DNA of 64,000 nt, taken from positions 3,952,337 through 4,016,336 of the forward strand of contig JAGMWU010000028.1 in assembly GCA_018697195.1 (NCBI GenBank), read 5' to 3'. Every line of letters begins with the position of its first letter. The stretch's first letter is position 1. Under the pieces are notes generated by a model that was not told the DNA's origin, searched no databases, and saw only the letters and a program-made list of their open reading frames with translations. Both the position numbers and the translations under genes were made by a program. Shown here in pieces: positions 1-9,054 of the stretch. The DNA is from Certhia americana. Lineage: Eukaryota; Chordata; Aves; Passeriformes; Certhiidae.

Positions 1-1968
1 ACGGGAACAAGTGTGTCATGATTGTCACCGCTGAGGGCCAGCCGGCGGTTAGTGATAGGATCACGCCCAGCAGGGCCAACGGAACACTGTGGCCATGCAG
101 GAAGGGGTGGGAAGCTGGGCACTGGGGACAGGCACTCACCAGCAGTGGAGGAAACAGAGCACCAAAGCTGGGGGAGAAGAGCAGCCCCTGCACAGGCTGA
201 GGAATGGGCACTACACACGGCCTTCTGAGCCATCTCAGAGCAGTGCCAAAGCCCCGTGCAGTCCTCTGCACCACACATCTCACCACCCCAACAGGGAACA
301 GCCCGTCCAGCCAAAAGAACTTGTCGATCAGTACCTCAGAAAAAAATGGAAAAGAGAAAGGAAAAAAAAACGACGTTTTTCAGAACCAAAATTTAACTGA
401 AGTTGGGGAAATCAGGCTATTGTAATCACTTCAAGATCTTCTTCAGTCGAAACTGACAACGTTTAGGAATAATCTCTTGGTTCTGAGGCTGATTTGGAAA
501 ACGGCTATTATTTCAAACAAGAGAATTCCCTTTATCCTGAAATGAAAAAGGAGCTGCTTCAGCACAAAGCAGGTACCTCTGGCTACACAGAAGCATCTTC
601 AGGAGTAACTTTCAGGTCTCAAGCTCAGTCCCTGCTCTCCCCAGGGACCTCACAGAACCCCAAGGAAGCCACAGTGCAGTGTCAGTTTAGTCATATCACC
701 AAACCATGGACGAGGTGGGGAAAGATTCTTCTGCTGGGAAAAACCAAACCGTTTCTTTCCGTCCAAGCAAATCTGAACTCCTCAAAGATCTTCTTTCACA
801 TTGTGCCAGCTTACAAAACACAATGGAATTAACTGCTATTCCTGTACTCCTTCTGCAGATGATTATTTACCTCTAGAATTTATTACAGAGCTGTAGGAGG
901 AAGGCAAAACAAAACCAAAAAGCCGACAAAGTTGTCATTTTTCACTGTTTATAAGTTAATTCCCACACAATTTTTCCCAACTTTGATATCATGAGCCTCC
1001 CTTGGAATTCTGTTTTCGAAGCCGAGGGTTCTGGGCTTTGATGTGCTCAAACCTGTCTAAACAGAGCTTAGCTAAGTGATCTCCGTTCACAGTTGTCTGC
1101 AAAAAACAAACAGCATCGTTGGGCTCTCCTGCAGCCCCCACCCTGCAGAGCTTTGGGTCAACACGCTTTGGAGATGGGGCTGAGAAGGTTGCCAGGCTCA
1201 AAACGAAGCCAACCCCAGAGCCAGAGCAGCTGCTCCACAAACATCCTTTTTTACAGTTTCCTGGGACTCTCAATGCACCGAACACTAGCATAAAGTGCTG
1301 TTTTGTCACCTTGCAATGAATTATATCCCCTGTTTTATCGAGCTACAGCGACCCCGACAACCCGGCCTATTTTCATGGGCAGTGGACACAGAGCCTTTAT
1401 CAAGACAAACACACACCCGAAGTCAGAGATTTAGCCAGAGGGCACACCACACATCAGTCCGCAGGCAGACGCGGAGTTTCCCCCACAAACACCCCGGTTA
1501 CTAAATCTCACAAGTGTCACGCCGGACGCTTTTTAGGGTCCTACAGCGCCTTTTCTGCCACAATTTCCCTTCCTACTGAAGCTGCCTCCCAAGCCGGGGC
1601 GCCAAAGCGGCACCCCGAACGCCGTCCCTGCCAGTGCTCACACTGGCCCGTGGATATACTGTTCGCCCACTCCAACAGCACGCGGCCATTGGACCGGCGA
1701 AGCGGCAATACCGCGCAGACCGAGCCACGGCCGAAGAGTCAGCCCCGGGCCCGGTTTCCGCTCGACCCACGGCAATGGAGCCGCCCAGGCGGCCCCGCAC
1801 GCCGACCGGCCGCGCGGACAGAGGGCCCGGTACGAAACACCGCCCGTTCCACTGCGAGCCATGGGCTGCCCGGGCCGGGGCAGGGAGCTGAGAGCGAGCC
1901 GCGGACCCTCGTCACGCCAGCCCCCCAGACCGTCACCGCCGCCCCCACACGGCCCCAGGCTCCGCCAC
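1..1968 (-). other. ILRUN: ILRUN intron 1 (partial)
   Basis: This lies downstream, on the minus strand, of the ILRUN first exon that ends at 1969, so by position it is the start of ILRUN intron 1; the rest of the gene is off the left edge. The ILRUN exon 2 sequence (human residues after TNW) was not found here. A minus-strand open stretch at 989-1097 follows an acceptor-like TTTTTTGCAG but matches nothing I recognise. Positions 1560-1968 belong to the CpG-rich shoulder of the divergent promoter. No other feature was seen. Confidence 0.6.
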
Positions 1969-2142
1969 CAGTTGGTCTATTGTGAGAGAAGAAGGCGGCA
2001 GCCGCGGGATGAGCTGGAAAGCGAGCAGGCGCGGACAATCGCCGATCAGCACAGTTCTTGTTCGGGGGTGCCGAGGCAGCTGAAATTCTGCATGAGCTCG
2101 CGTACATCGCGTGTTCCAACTGTTTTCAACCCTGCCCTCCAT
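1969..2142 (-). CDS. ILRUN: ILRUN first coding exon, frame-broken as written
   Basis: ILRUN (C6orf106) is an NBR1-like-domain and UBA-like protein reported to bind IRF3 and restrain p300/CBP-dependent antiviral and inflammatory transcription. Read on the minus strand from the ATG at 2142, the sequence begins MEG. It regains the family segment ELMQNFSCLGT (human ELMQKFSCLGT) only in another frame. Further pieces are recognisable at DNA level: a GTGCTGATCGGCGA block, CGCCTGCTCG-CTTTCCAGCTC, GCGCCTTCTTC-like bases, and GACCAACTG just before a donor GTGGCGG (1962-1968). The exon measures 174 nt where about 158 nt is expected for 53 codons, so net insertions break the frame. SNRPC and UHRF1BP1 exon 1 carry the same kind of damage, so sequence error is likelier than gene death. 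It faces SNRPC across about 1 kb of CpG island. Confidence 0.8.
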
Positions 2143-2495
2143 GGCCGGGGGTGCCCGGGGGCTGGGCGGCCGGCCGGGGCAGCCCACTCAGGCGCGGCGG
2201 GGTGGAGGCCGGGGGTGCGCGCGGAGAGAGGGCGGCCAGCGGGCTGTGGGGAAGCGAGGAGGGGCGGGGGGGGGGGGGGGGGGCGTGCGGAGCGGCCCGG
2301 GCGCAGCGCCGCCGCCGCCACCGCGCCTGCACGCCCGGACCCGCCACCTGCCCAAGCGCGCGGACACGCGACGTAACCCCTCTGACGGTCGTCCACCCGC
2401 CACGCGCGCGGGCGGGGGCGGGGCACGCGTGGCCCGCCGAGGAGACGGGCGAGGGCGTGGAGCGCGGCAAGGGCGAGGGGGGGGCGGGGCTAAGC

Positions 2496-2683
2496 ATGCA
2501 AATGAGGCGCCGCGCGTTGACGCGGAGGCGCCGCGCGGGCTCAGCGCAGCACGAGGGGGCGCGGGCGATCGCTCGTCTCCGGACCCAGCCGGCGGCCGCC
2601 GCGCCTTATATGGCGGCGATAGCGCGCGCTTGTTTTGTGTATGCAAATGAGCCGCCGTGACGCCATAGGGCGGCCATGCAAAC
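2496..2683 (+). promoter_or_regulatory. Repeated octamer composite elements
   Basis: ATGCAAATGAG followed by a CGCCG block and a TGACG half site occurs at 2496 and again at 2641, 145 bp apart. A third weaker octamer, ATGCAAAC, is at 2676. Octamers are bound by POU factors such as OCT1. The duplicated arrangement with the same following bases suggests a duplicated promoter module rather than chance. Confidence 0.5.
2604..2613. promoter_or_regulatory. CArG box (SRF-type site)
   Basis: CCTTATATGG is a perfect match to CC(A/T)6GG and is palindromic in its ends. It lies between the two octamer copies in the ILRUN/SNRPC promoter and runs directly into GGCGGC, a YY1-like context. Function is inferred from the motif only. 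Confidence 0.5.
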
Positions 2684-3097
2684 GACAGGCGCAAGGTCGA
2701 CGGGAGCACATTCCGTGGGTTTTTTTTGGATGTTTTCCTGCAGTTTTCGACCGAGCGACGCTGCTCTGGTGCGCGGCTCGTGATCCCAACTTACCGGGGT
2801 GTTCCGCGAGGAGGCAACACAAAAAAAAAAAAAGCAAAAACGCATTTTGCAGCAGATGAGGGTCACAACGAAACGCTGTGCAGCAGGGGGGGCGAGGTGT
2901 GCGTGACGAGGGGGATAGGGCGGGCTCGGAGATGGATCCACCGCGGGCCGGCGAGAACGAGCAGGCCGGCGGCCCAGTCACTAGCCACATTCGGGATCTA
3001 CGAAGCCGGCGGGTGGTCAAGATAGCGGCGCTGTGTGAGTTTGAGTGAATGTGCGTGTCTGCGTCACTTCCGGCGGCAAGGCGGCATGGGAGCCACC

Positions 3098-6000
3098 ATG
3101 CCACAAGTGAGACCGGGGGTCCGGCGAGGGTTCCCGGGCGGGAGGTCCCCGGGCGGGGGGTACCTGGTGGGGGTCCCGGGCAGGGGGTCCCGGGGAGGGG
3201 TCGGTGCTTCTCGGGGGTCCTGTGGTGCGAACCCCGGGCCGTGAGGGTGCGCGGGTGTGCCGGGCCTGGCGCCCTGCGGGGTCATTCATGAGGCTCCGTT
3301 TACGGCTCGCAGGTGCTGAGGGCGACTGGAATTAACCAGGCTATTTCTCCGGCAGTTTTACTGTGATTTAATTGGGACCACGTACCTTACCATGACTCGG
3401 TGAGTACCAAATTTCTTTGGTGCGTACAAGGAGCATTAAAATAAAACTTCCCTGGGCTGAAAGCAGGGACTGGAGGATACAGCGGCGTTCCTTGGTGTTT
3501 TCCCTCCCGTGCAAAAAAGGGGGAGAAGGTGACAAGTCCCTGGGTGACCTCTCCAAAACTGGGGCAGTGGTGGGGTAGAGAAGCAGGGGGGAGGCCACAG
3601 GGCAGCATTGGGGGCGTGCAATATCAGCTGATAAAAAAAACAAACAAACAAAAAAAAACGCATACATAAAGGTTTGCACGTCCGCCCTCATCTGCTGGGC
3701 ACAGAAAACAAACCGCCTATTATGCTGCTACATTACACGTGTTAAAAAGAACAAAACAACCCGGGCGAAAACTTGTAGGGTATTTTTGTTTTTCCCAGCC
3801 CCCGTGAGAAAAACCCACTGCAGTGGCCAGGAAGGCACAAGGAGAACGTGAAGGATTATTACCAGAAAGATGGGAGGTAGCAAGACACCAGAGCATGATT
3901 GACAAAACAAAAGTAAGGCCAATCTTTCTGGACCTGGCTGCTCTCCCCCGTTCTTTTCCTGGCCTATGTGATTTGTTCTCATGCTTCACCTTGATTCATC
4001 ACTTCCCTCGGGAGTCTTTCGCCTCAGTGAGCCATGAGGAAAAACTTGGAGTGATTCCAAGGTTGAAACTTGCAGTTCCTGAGGTTTGTGCTTTGTGTTT
4101 CATGAGAGCTTGCATGCCACACAAGGGCTGGGTTCTGCTCCACGGGTTGTGCAGTGGCTCCATGTCATGTTCATGAGGGCTTCGGCAGTGCACCACCTCA
4201 GTGATTACCCTCAGGGCCACATAACAAAAATTAGGGCTGCTTGGCATTGGTCACATTATTGCTAAGAGCATGGATTAAGAATTCCCAAAAGACAGGAAAA
4301 AAAACATTTAAATGTGTGTATTGTGCATTTTTCAACGCTTGGGGTTTCTTGCCTTCAACAAAGATAGTGATAGTTTTGTCTGGAATTAAAGGTTTGGACT
4401 GAAGGTGCATTGATTTCCTCTGTCACTTCAAGAGGTCCGTTCTCATCTTCCTCTGAGGAATTGTCTCTTCTCTTGTGGAAGGAATCCAAACTCCAAGATG
4501 AACTTTTATGGCAGCACTCCTGGGCTCATAGGATGTGTCACGGTTGGACAGGCACCTAAGGATCATTGATCCTGTGCCCACGCTACTGCAGGAGTGCCCA
4601 AGATAAACCATGTGACCGTACGCAGCATCATCCAGACTGCTCCTGAGCTCTGCCAGAAACATCAGAGCCAGCCCAACACCACTGGGGAGTGCTTCAGTGA
4701 CCACACCCACCTCATGGGGTGAAGAGTTTCATAAGACGTCCAGCACAGACTTTCCTCTAACTCATCCTCACTCTATTTCCTTTTGGTTTGTTTCCTTGGG
4801 ATGCTCCCAAACTTAACCATCTTTGCCTTACATTCAGTCAATACCAGTGGGAATTTCTATCCCTCTCTTCCCCATTATCCTCTGCTCCTTGCCCCATTAC
4901 CCAAGCCCTTGCCCCGTTGCCATTCCAGCACAGCATGGTACTATTGGTGGACCGATGCGGATCCCGCGATGTGATTGATTTTTTTTTTAATTTTCTCTCC
5001 ACCACCTCACCCTGCGCAAGCCCAGGTGGCTGTGACATCTGAGCAGGAGCTACTCTAGTCCCAGCTGTAACAAGAATTGTCTCAGGAGTGCTCCAGGTGA
5101 CAGGGATGTGTCCCGCGTTGGGGACGGCAGCCGCGCACGCATGCATGACGTGACCGCGGGGGGCACATGACAACGGACGAGTGACCCGGCGCTTTCCTCG
5201 GCCCAGTAAACTGGTGTTTTTTTTTTTTCCTGATTCGTCTTCCATTTTTTTTTTTTTTCTTTTCACCCCAATGTAGCAGCCTGCATTCCAGACAAAGGGA
5301 AAATTCCACCGACCAGTTTCTCGGCACCACTCGGCCGGAAGCCATGCTTCTACACACCTCCTCACCAGCATCCGATAAGTTGGGACAGTTGGGGACGGGA
5401 TCATCGGCCATAACAGCTTATGAAAGAAAAGGCCTCTTTAGCTGAAGCCAAGCCATCTGAGCTTGGCTACGATGGTGTGATGGAGGTCGTGTAAGAGCAG
5501 GTTTCATGTCCTTACTGTGATTCCTTGAGGATGCTGAATTGCACCACAAGCAGTGACAACCCCTCATTCCCATGGGGAGTCCTGTGCAATGGTGGCTCTG
5601 TGGAAAGTGCACAATGGGTATTGGTGTGGGGTGGTTTTTCTAAATAAAAACCTTTGAACCTTTTACCCTTGAGCTGCCTGAGGGTCCCAGAAGCCTCCAG
5701 CACACCCAATTCCTGCCGTTAGGGAGTGACAGCTCCCTGTGCTGTGTAGTCACCAGCTGAGTTGGCAGCCAGGGATATCCTCCTCTGGCCACTTCTTAGC
5801 ACATGGAATCAGGGCTGGGATGGAGGCAGATATAGAGCCAGTGAGGCATTAGTTACTGCCATGTGCGTTGATAACTGCAGTGCCATTGGTGGCTGAGAGG
5901 TCAGTGTGTATGGTAACTGTTGTTTCTGTCCAGGCTGGCCCCCACACGGGCCGGCATGATGCCAGCCCCACACATGGGGGGCCCTCCCAGATGCAATGGA

Positions 6001-7440
6001 TGGGCCCACCCCATCAGGAATGATGCCAGATTAGGTACAGGGTAAGACTGGGATGGCGGTAACTCCGGCAGGAGGGGTTTTTGGACACTGGGGGGGTCCG
6101 GGGGATGTTTCCTGTCCCACCATCCACACTTGGTCACACCTGTGTCACTGTTACACCTGTCTGGGGGGTGAATACAGCCGTTTCAAAACATCATAAAGAC
6201 TCTTTGCTTTGTTGAGAGTCACCAAACCCTTGTGCAGCTGGAATGATGGCTCTGGAATAGTAGTAGCTTGTTCTCCCTCTGCTCTGAGCAGTAATTGTTT
6301 AGGAGTTTGGTAGCCTCGAGGATTCCAGGTTTTGCACAGGATGTGTCATTTTTTGACACTAAAATTAATTTGTATGCTTAAAAGCGTCTCAGGGCGAGCG
6401 TGTTCCCAGAGAAACAATGGGCCTTGGAAAAGGCTTTATCGATACTGTAAACTAAAATGTCTTGATCATTTCCACGCATGAGCTTCCTGGCGTTTTTTAA
6501 GAATTCTCAAAGCAAAGGGATATCTATTGGTAGAAATTCCCCAGAATAAAATCTACGGTAAAACACAACATGTGGTGCACTAAAGTAGTGAAGGTCTGTT
6601 TGCAATTATTGTCTTGAGCTTGAAAGCATTCCTTTAAGTGTTTTAAAGGCACAGTATAATATTGCACGATCTGTTGATCACTCTGCAGCATGGTGAAAAT
6701 AAATGACACACAAAGGGGATGGAAACCAGTATTTTCAGGGCTGTGCAGTAGTCAGAGCCAATGCTTTTCTGGCAGAGGTTGTCAGTGCTTGTTTTGGTTG
6801 GTATTTGCAGCCACTTTTCTCCAATGCAACGCTTTATCAGATCAGTAATTAAGCTCATGTGTCTCTTTAGTGGCTGGAAATAAGTTGTGAGGAATATTGT
6901 CAGAATGGGGTGTTATAACCCAGGGAGCTGTGTTCCGCCCTCTGCTGTGGCTGAGCTCCTCAGGGAATGTGAATCCCATTTCAGCAGTGCCCCAGATCAG
7001 AGGTTACAGACTTGGAAAATGAGAAGGTTCCCTGGAGAGGTGGAGAAACCCGCCCACTGTACAGTGTGAATGTCTCCCCTTTTGAGGGTGGTTTATATGC
7101 AAGAGAAGCTGTGCTGCACATGAATCCTGGAAGTGCCCAAGCCATGTAATGGACATGGCTTAGAGCAACCTGAGGATAGTGGATAGGTGCCCTCCCATGG
7201 CAGGAGAGTGGGAAATAAAGCTCAAGGGCCATCACCAACTCAAGCCATTCCGTTTCTACAGATCTGGCGGTGGTGCTCCCAAGAGCTGTTCTATAACATG
7301 TCTTTCCCCTGGCAGCTCCTGGGATGAGGCCGCACATGGGAGGACGCATGCCAAGATGCCAGGCCCCGCTGATTGAGGACCCCCTCCAGACCCATGATGG
7401 TGCCAAACAGGCAGGGAATGACCCGTGTCCAGACAGATAA
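3098..7440 (+). CDS. SNRPC: SNRPC, U1 small nuclear ribonucleoprotein C (frame-broken as written)
   Basis: U1-C is the zinc-finger subunit of U1 snRNP that stabilises pairing of U1 snRNA with the 5' splice site in the nucleus. Exons recognised: 3098-3107 (MPK start, Kozak GCCACCATGCC); 3356-3399 (FYCD..TYLTHDS); 3799-3912 (PSVRKTHCSG, KHKENVKDYYQK, SLIDKT); 5934-6040 (GMMPAPHMGGPP, GPPP-GMM); and 7315-7440 (PGMRP, RPMMVP, MTRPDR, TAA). An exon expected between 3912 and 5934 (AAFQQGKIPP region) was not confidently placed. Acceptors and donors flank each exon, and AATAAA follows at 7650, so this is the intron-bearing locus and not a retrocopy. Every larger exon carries indels or substitutions that break the frame. 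I favour consensus error because ILRUN exon 1 and UHRF1BP1 exon 1 show the same damage; the alternative is a unitary pseudogene. Confidence 0.88.
3356..3399 (+). CDS. SNRPC: SNRPC exon 2, zinc-finger start
   Basis: After a CTCCGGCAG acceptor the sequence reads TTTTACTGTGA (FYCD), then a garbled stretch where YCD should be, then ACGTACCTTACC (TYLT) and ATGACTCG (HDS), followed by donor GTGAGT. It is 44 nt long against 42 expected for 14 codons. The first zinc-ligand Cys is readable, but the second is lost in the altered stretch. Confidence 0.85.
3799..3912 (+). CDS. SNRPC: SNRPC exon 3, zinc finger and helix
   Basis: This follows a TTTTTCCCAG acceptor. It encodes P-VRKTHCSG in one frame, then KHKENVKDYYQK in another after apparent one-base insertions (extra C and extra G in CCAGGAAGGCACAAG). 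SLIDKT-like sequence follows, with donor GTAAGG at 3913. Zinc-ligand histidines of the U1-C C2H2 finger lie here. A TAG appears in the original frame only because of the indels. Confidence 0.88.
4535..4745 (-). mobile_element. Decayed CR1 LINE fragment
   Basis: The plus strand carries degraded blocks of the reverse complement of the avian CR1 3' region: GATCCTGTGCCCAC, CTCCTGAGCTCTGCCAG, CACTGGGGAGTGCTTCAGTG and CTCATGGGGTGAAGA. The element therefore points to the minus strand. Only the 3' part is visible and the terminal octamer-like repeat is not clear. It sits in an SNRPC intron and is one of the reasons for calling the genome avian. Confidence 0.65.
5934..6040 (+). CDS. SNRPC: SNRPC proline/methionine-rich exon
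   Basis: A TGTTTCTGTCCAG acceptor precedes sequence that reads A-P-T-R-A-G then MMPAPHMGGPP exactly as in U1-C. A one- or two-base slip then leaves GGGCCCACCCC-ATCAGGAATGATGCCA (GPPPSGMMP) in another frame. A GTAAGACTGGG donor follows at 6041-6042 with one extra G. It encodes the C-terminal low-complexity tail of U1-C. Confidence 0.82.
7315..7440 (+). CDS. SNRPC: SNRPC last coding exon
   Basis: After a TTTCCCCTGGCAG acceptor the DNA carries CCTGGGATGAGGCCG (PGMRP), ATGGGAGGACGCATGCCA (MGGRMP), AGACCCATGATGGTGCCA (RPMMVP), AGGGAATGACCCGT (GMTR) and CCAGACAGATAA (PDR stop). Small indels between these blocks put them in different frames. The length, about 126 nt, is that expected for the exon. 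Confidence 0.87.
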   Translation, partial: APGMRPHMGGRMPRCQAPLIEDPLQTHDGAKQAGNDPCPDR

Positions 7441-7680
7441 AGATGGAGCTGACTTTCATATTAGGACCTTCCCTACGATTAAAAACCCCACAGACACTGT
7501 GTCCATGGGGCTTTGTGTCATGCATGTGTGGTGAGGGACTCTGCTGTCACCTCAGCGCGTGGGAGGACACACCTGGAATCTGACTGATGAGGTCTGTTCT
7601 TTTTGGGTGTCTCTTCAGTTGTATTCATTTTTTTGACCCCTATTTGAGTAATAAACAAGAATAAGCATTGATGTTGTTTC
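7441..7680 (+). other. SNRPC: SNRPC 3' UTR and polyadenylation signal
   Basis: The 3' UTR begins after the TAA at 7438-7440. A canonical AATAAA lies at 7650-7655 within GAGTAATAAACAAG, followed by a T/G-rich stretch (TGATGTTGTTT). The transcript is expected to end near 7670-7680. Confidence 0.7.
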
Positions 7681-7989
7681 CTCATATGGACTGGAGCCTT
7701 GTGTTCTGAACTCTTCCTGGGAAGAAAGTGGGTGTGGCAGCAATGTGGGTGTGAGGGATTTTCAGGGCTGAAGGGAGTCTCTGGGGGAACCCACTGGGGG
7801 ATAATTGTGGAGCCTTCAGGGGATTCTGGAGGGCGATGATCCCGACTTGGGCCTGGAGTGGGGTTCCAGAGGGGAATTCACGGAGGAATCTGGGTGAGGG
7901 TCCTGGGTGGGCTCTGGGTTTGCCCCCAGGTTCCATGAGCAGGTCCCGGGGGGATTCACTGTGGCTGCCCCTCGGCACACAGGGCCGGA

Positions 7990-8960
7990 GCAGAAGGCTG
8001 TGGTGGGGCGGTTGAGGCGCAAGGGACCGTTAGGAGGACGTGTAGAAGGGGCAGGCTGGGGGGCGGGGAAGCAGAGGGCAGAGGGGCGGTGCGGAGAAGG
8101 GGCGGTGCGGAGAAGGGGCTTTCGTGTGCGGAGAGAAGGAGCGGAGCTGACAGAGGGCGTGGTGCGGGAAAGGGGGGCGGTGCGGGGCAGGAGGGGCGGT
8201 GCGGGAGAAGGGGCGGTGCGGGCAGGGGGGCGGTGCGGAGAAGGGCGGGTGCGGGGAAGGGGGGCCCCCCCGGGCGGAGCAGGAGGGTGCGGATGCGGGC
8301 GAGTGCGGAACAGGGAGGCGGTGAGGGGCAAGGGGGCGGTGCGGAGCGGGCGGCGCGGGCCAGGAGGGCGGTGCGGAGGAAGGGGCGTGACGGAGGAAGG
8401 GGCGGTGCGGAGAAGGGGCGTTAGGGAGAAGGGGCAGGTGCGTCGAGAAGGAGGCAGAGTGCGGAGCGGGCGGTGCGGAGCGGGCGGGGCGGAGAGAAGG
8501 GGCGGTGCGCGGGCAGAGGTTGATGCGAATGCGGGCGGTGCGGAGCAAGGGGCACACGGTGCGCGAGAAGGGGGGTGTCGGAAGCAGAGGCGGTCGCGGA
8601 GCGGGCAGGGGGCGCAGTGCGGAGCGGGCGGTGCGGGGAGAGGAGCAGGGGGCGGTGCGGAAGCAGGGGGCGGTGCGCGGAGGAAGGGCGGTGCGGAGCT
8701 AGAGAGCGGGCGGTGCGGGTAGGGGGCGGGTGCGGAGCGGGCAGGGGGGGTGCGGAGAAGGGGCGTGCTGGGCAGAGGTACGGTGCGGAGGGGCGGGCGG
8801 AGAAGGGGCGGTGCGGAAGAAGGGGCGGTGCGGAGCAGGGGCGAGGGCGGGCAGAGGGGCGGGCGGAGAAGGCGCGCGGTGCACGGTGCGGACAGGGGGC
8901 GGTGCGGAGAAGGAGGCACGTTGCGGGCAGTGGGCGGTTGCGGAGCGGGCGGTGCGCCCC
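7990..8960. repeat. GC-rich minisatellite (GGGGCGGTGCGGAGAA type) over the UHRF1BP1 promoter
   Basis: For nearly 1 kb the plus strand is built of variations on GGGGCGGTGCGGAGAAG with spacers of 12-30 bases and almost no pyrimidine runs. It leaves long spurious open frames on both strands (for example 7816-9066 minus and 7907-8722 plus) made only of Ala/Pro/Ser/His or Gly/Arg. It ends about 45 bases before UHRF1BP1 exon 1, so the many GGGGCGG boxes (SP1-type) lie in that gene's promoter. G-quadruplex formation on the plus strand is likely by composition. Confidence 0.85.
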
Positions 8961-9003
8961 ATGGGGTCACCGCCGCCCGCGGGCCTGACCCGCCGGACCC
9001 GGC

Positions 9004-9054
9004 ATCGGCGGGGGCCATCAAATCAAGAAGCAGATCCTGAAGAAACCTCTCCAG
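9004..9054 (+). CDS. UHRF1BP1: UHRF1BP1 exon 1, frame-broken as written
   Basis: The expected start is MAGIIKKQILKHLSR. The DNA shows GGCGGG, CATCA, TCAAGAAGCAGATCCTGAAG and CCTCTCCAG, but with extra bases between blocks and ATC where the start ATG should be. The donor reads GTTGAG in place of GTGAG. It spans 51 nt against 44 expected. Joined to exon 2 (GTTTACCAAGAATCTC) it would give R-F-T-K-N-L as the family requires. The rest of the gene is intact, so these are most simply sequence errors. Confidence 0.78.

Larger units (their letters stand above)
2143..3097. promoter_or_regulatory. Bidirectional CpG-island promoter between ILRUN and SNRPC
   Basis: The interval between the two opposed start codons is extremely CpG-rich, and includes a long G run around 2266-2282. 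It holds two perfect octamers, ATGCAAAT at 2496-2503 and 2641-2648, plus a near copy ATGCAAAC at 2676-2683. A perfect CArG box CCTTATATGG is at 2604-2613, and an ETS site in ACTTCCGG orientation lies at 3066-3073, just upstream of the SNRPC ATG. There are several TGACG-type half sites. Head-to-head CpG-island promoters are common for housekeeping genes. Exact bases should be treated with caution because the flanking exons show indel noise. Confidence 0.75.

Noticed and set aside
989..1309. Minus-strand open frame ending DRFEHIKAQNPRLRKQNSKG, with an acceptor-like TTTTTTGCAG before 1097
   Set aside because: It does not match ILRUN exon 2 or any protein I recognise. One good-looking acceptor in an intron is not enough to call an exon.
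2058..2660. 200-codon plus-strand open frame and similar frames in 1861-3100
   Set aside because: They lie in the CpG-island promoter, antisense to ILRUN exon 1, and are low-complexity Ala/Gly/Arg/Pro.
4783..5042. Possible SNRPC exon encoding the AAFQQGKIPP region
   Set aside because: A T-rich stretch followed by Pro-rich codons (CTCCACCACC near 4999 and TCTGCTCC near 4880) hints at it, but no continuous match or splice pair could be placed with confidence.
7907..8722. 271-codon Gly/Arg-rich open frame on the plus strand
   Set aside because: This is the complementary artefact of the same minisatellite, free of stop codons because of GC bias.
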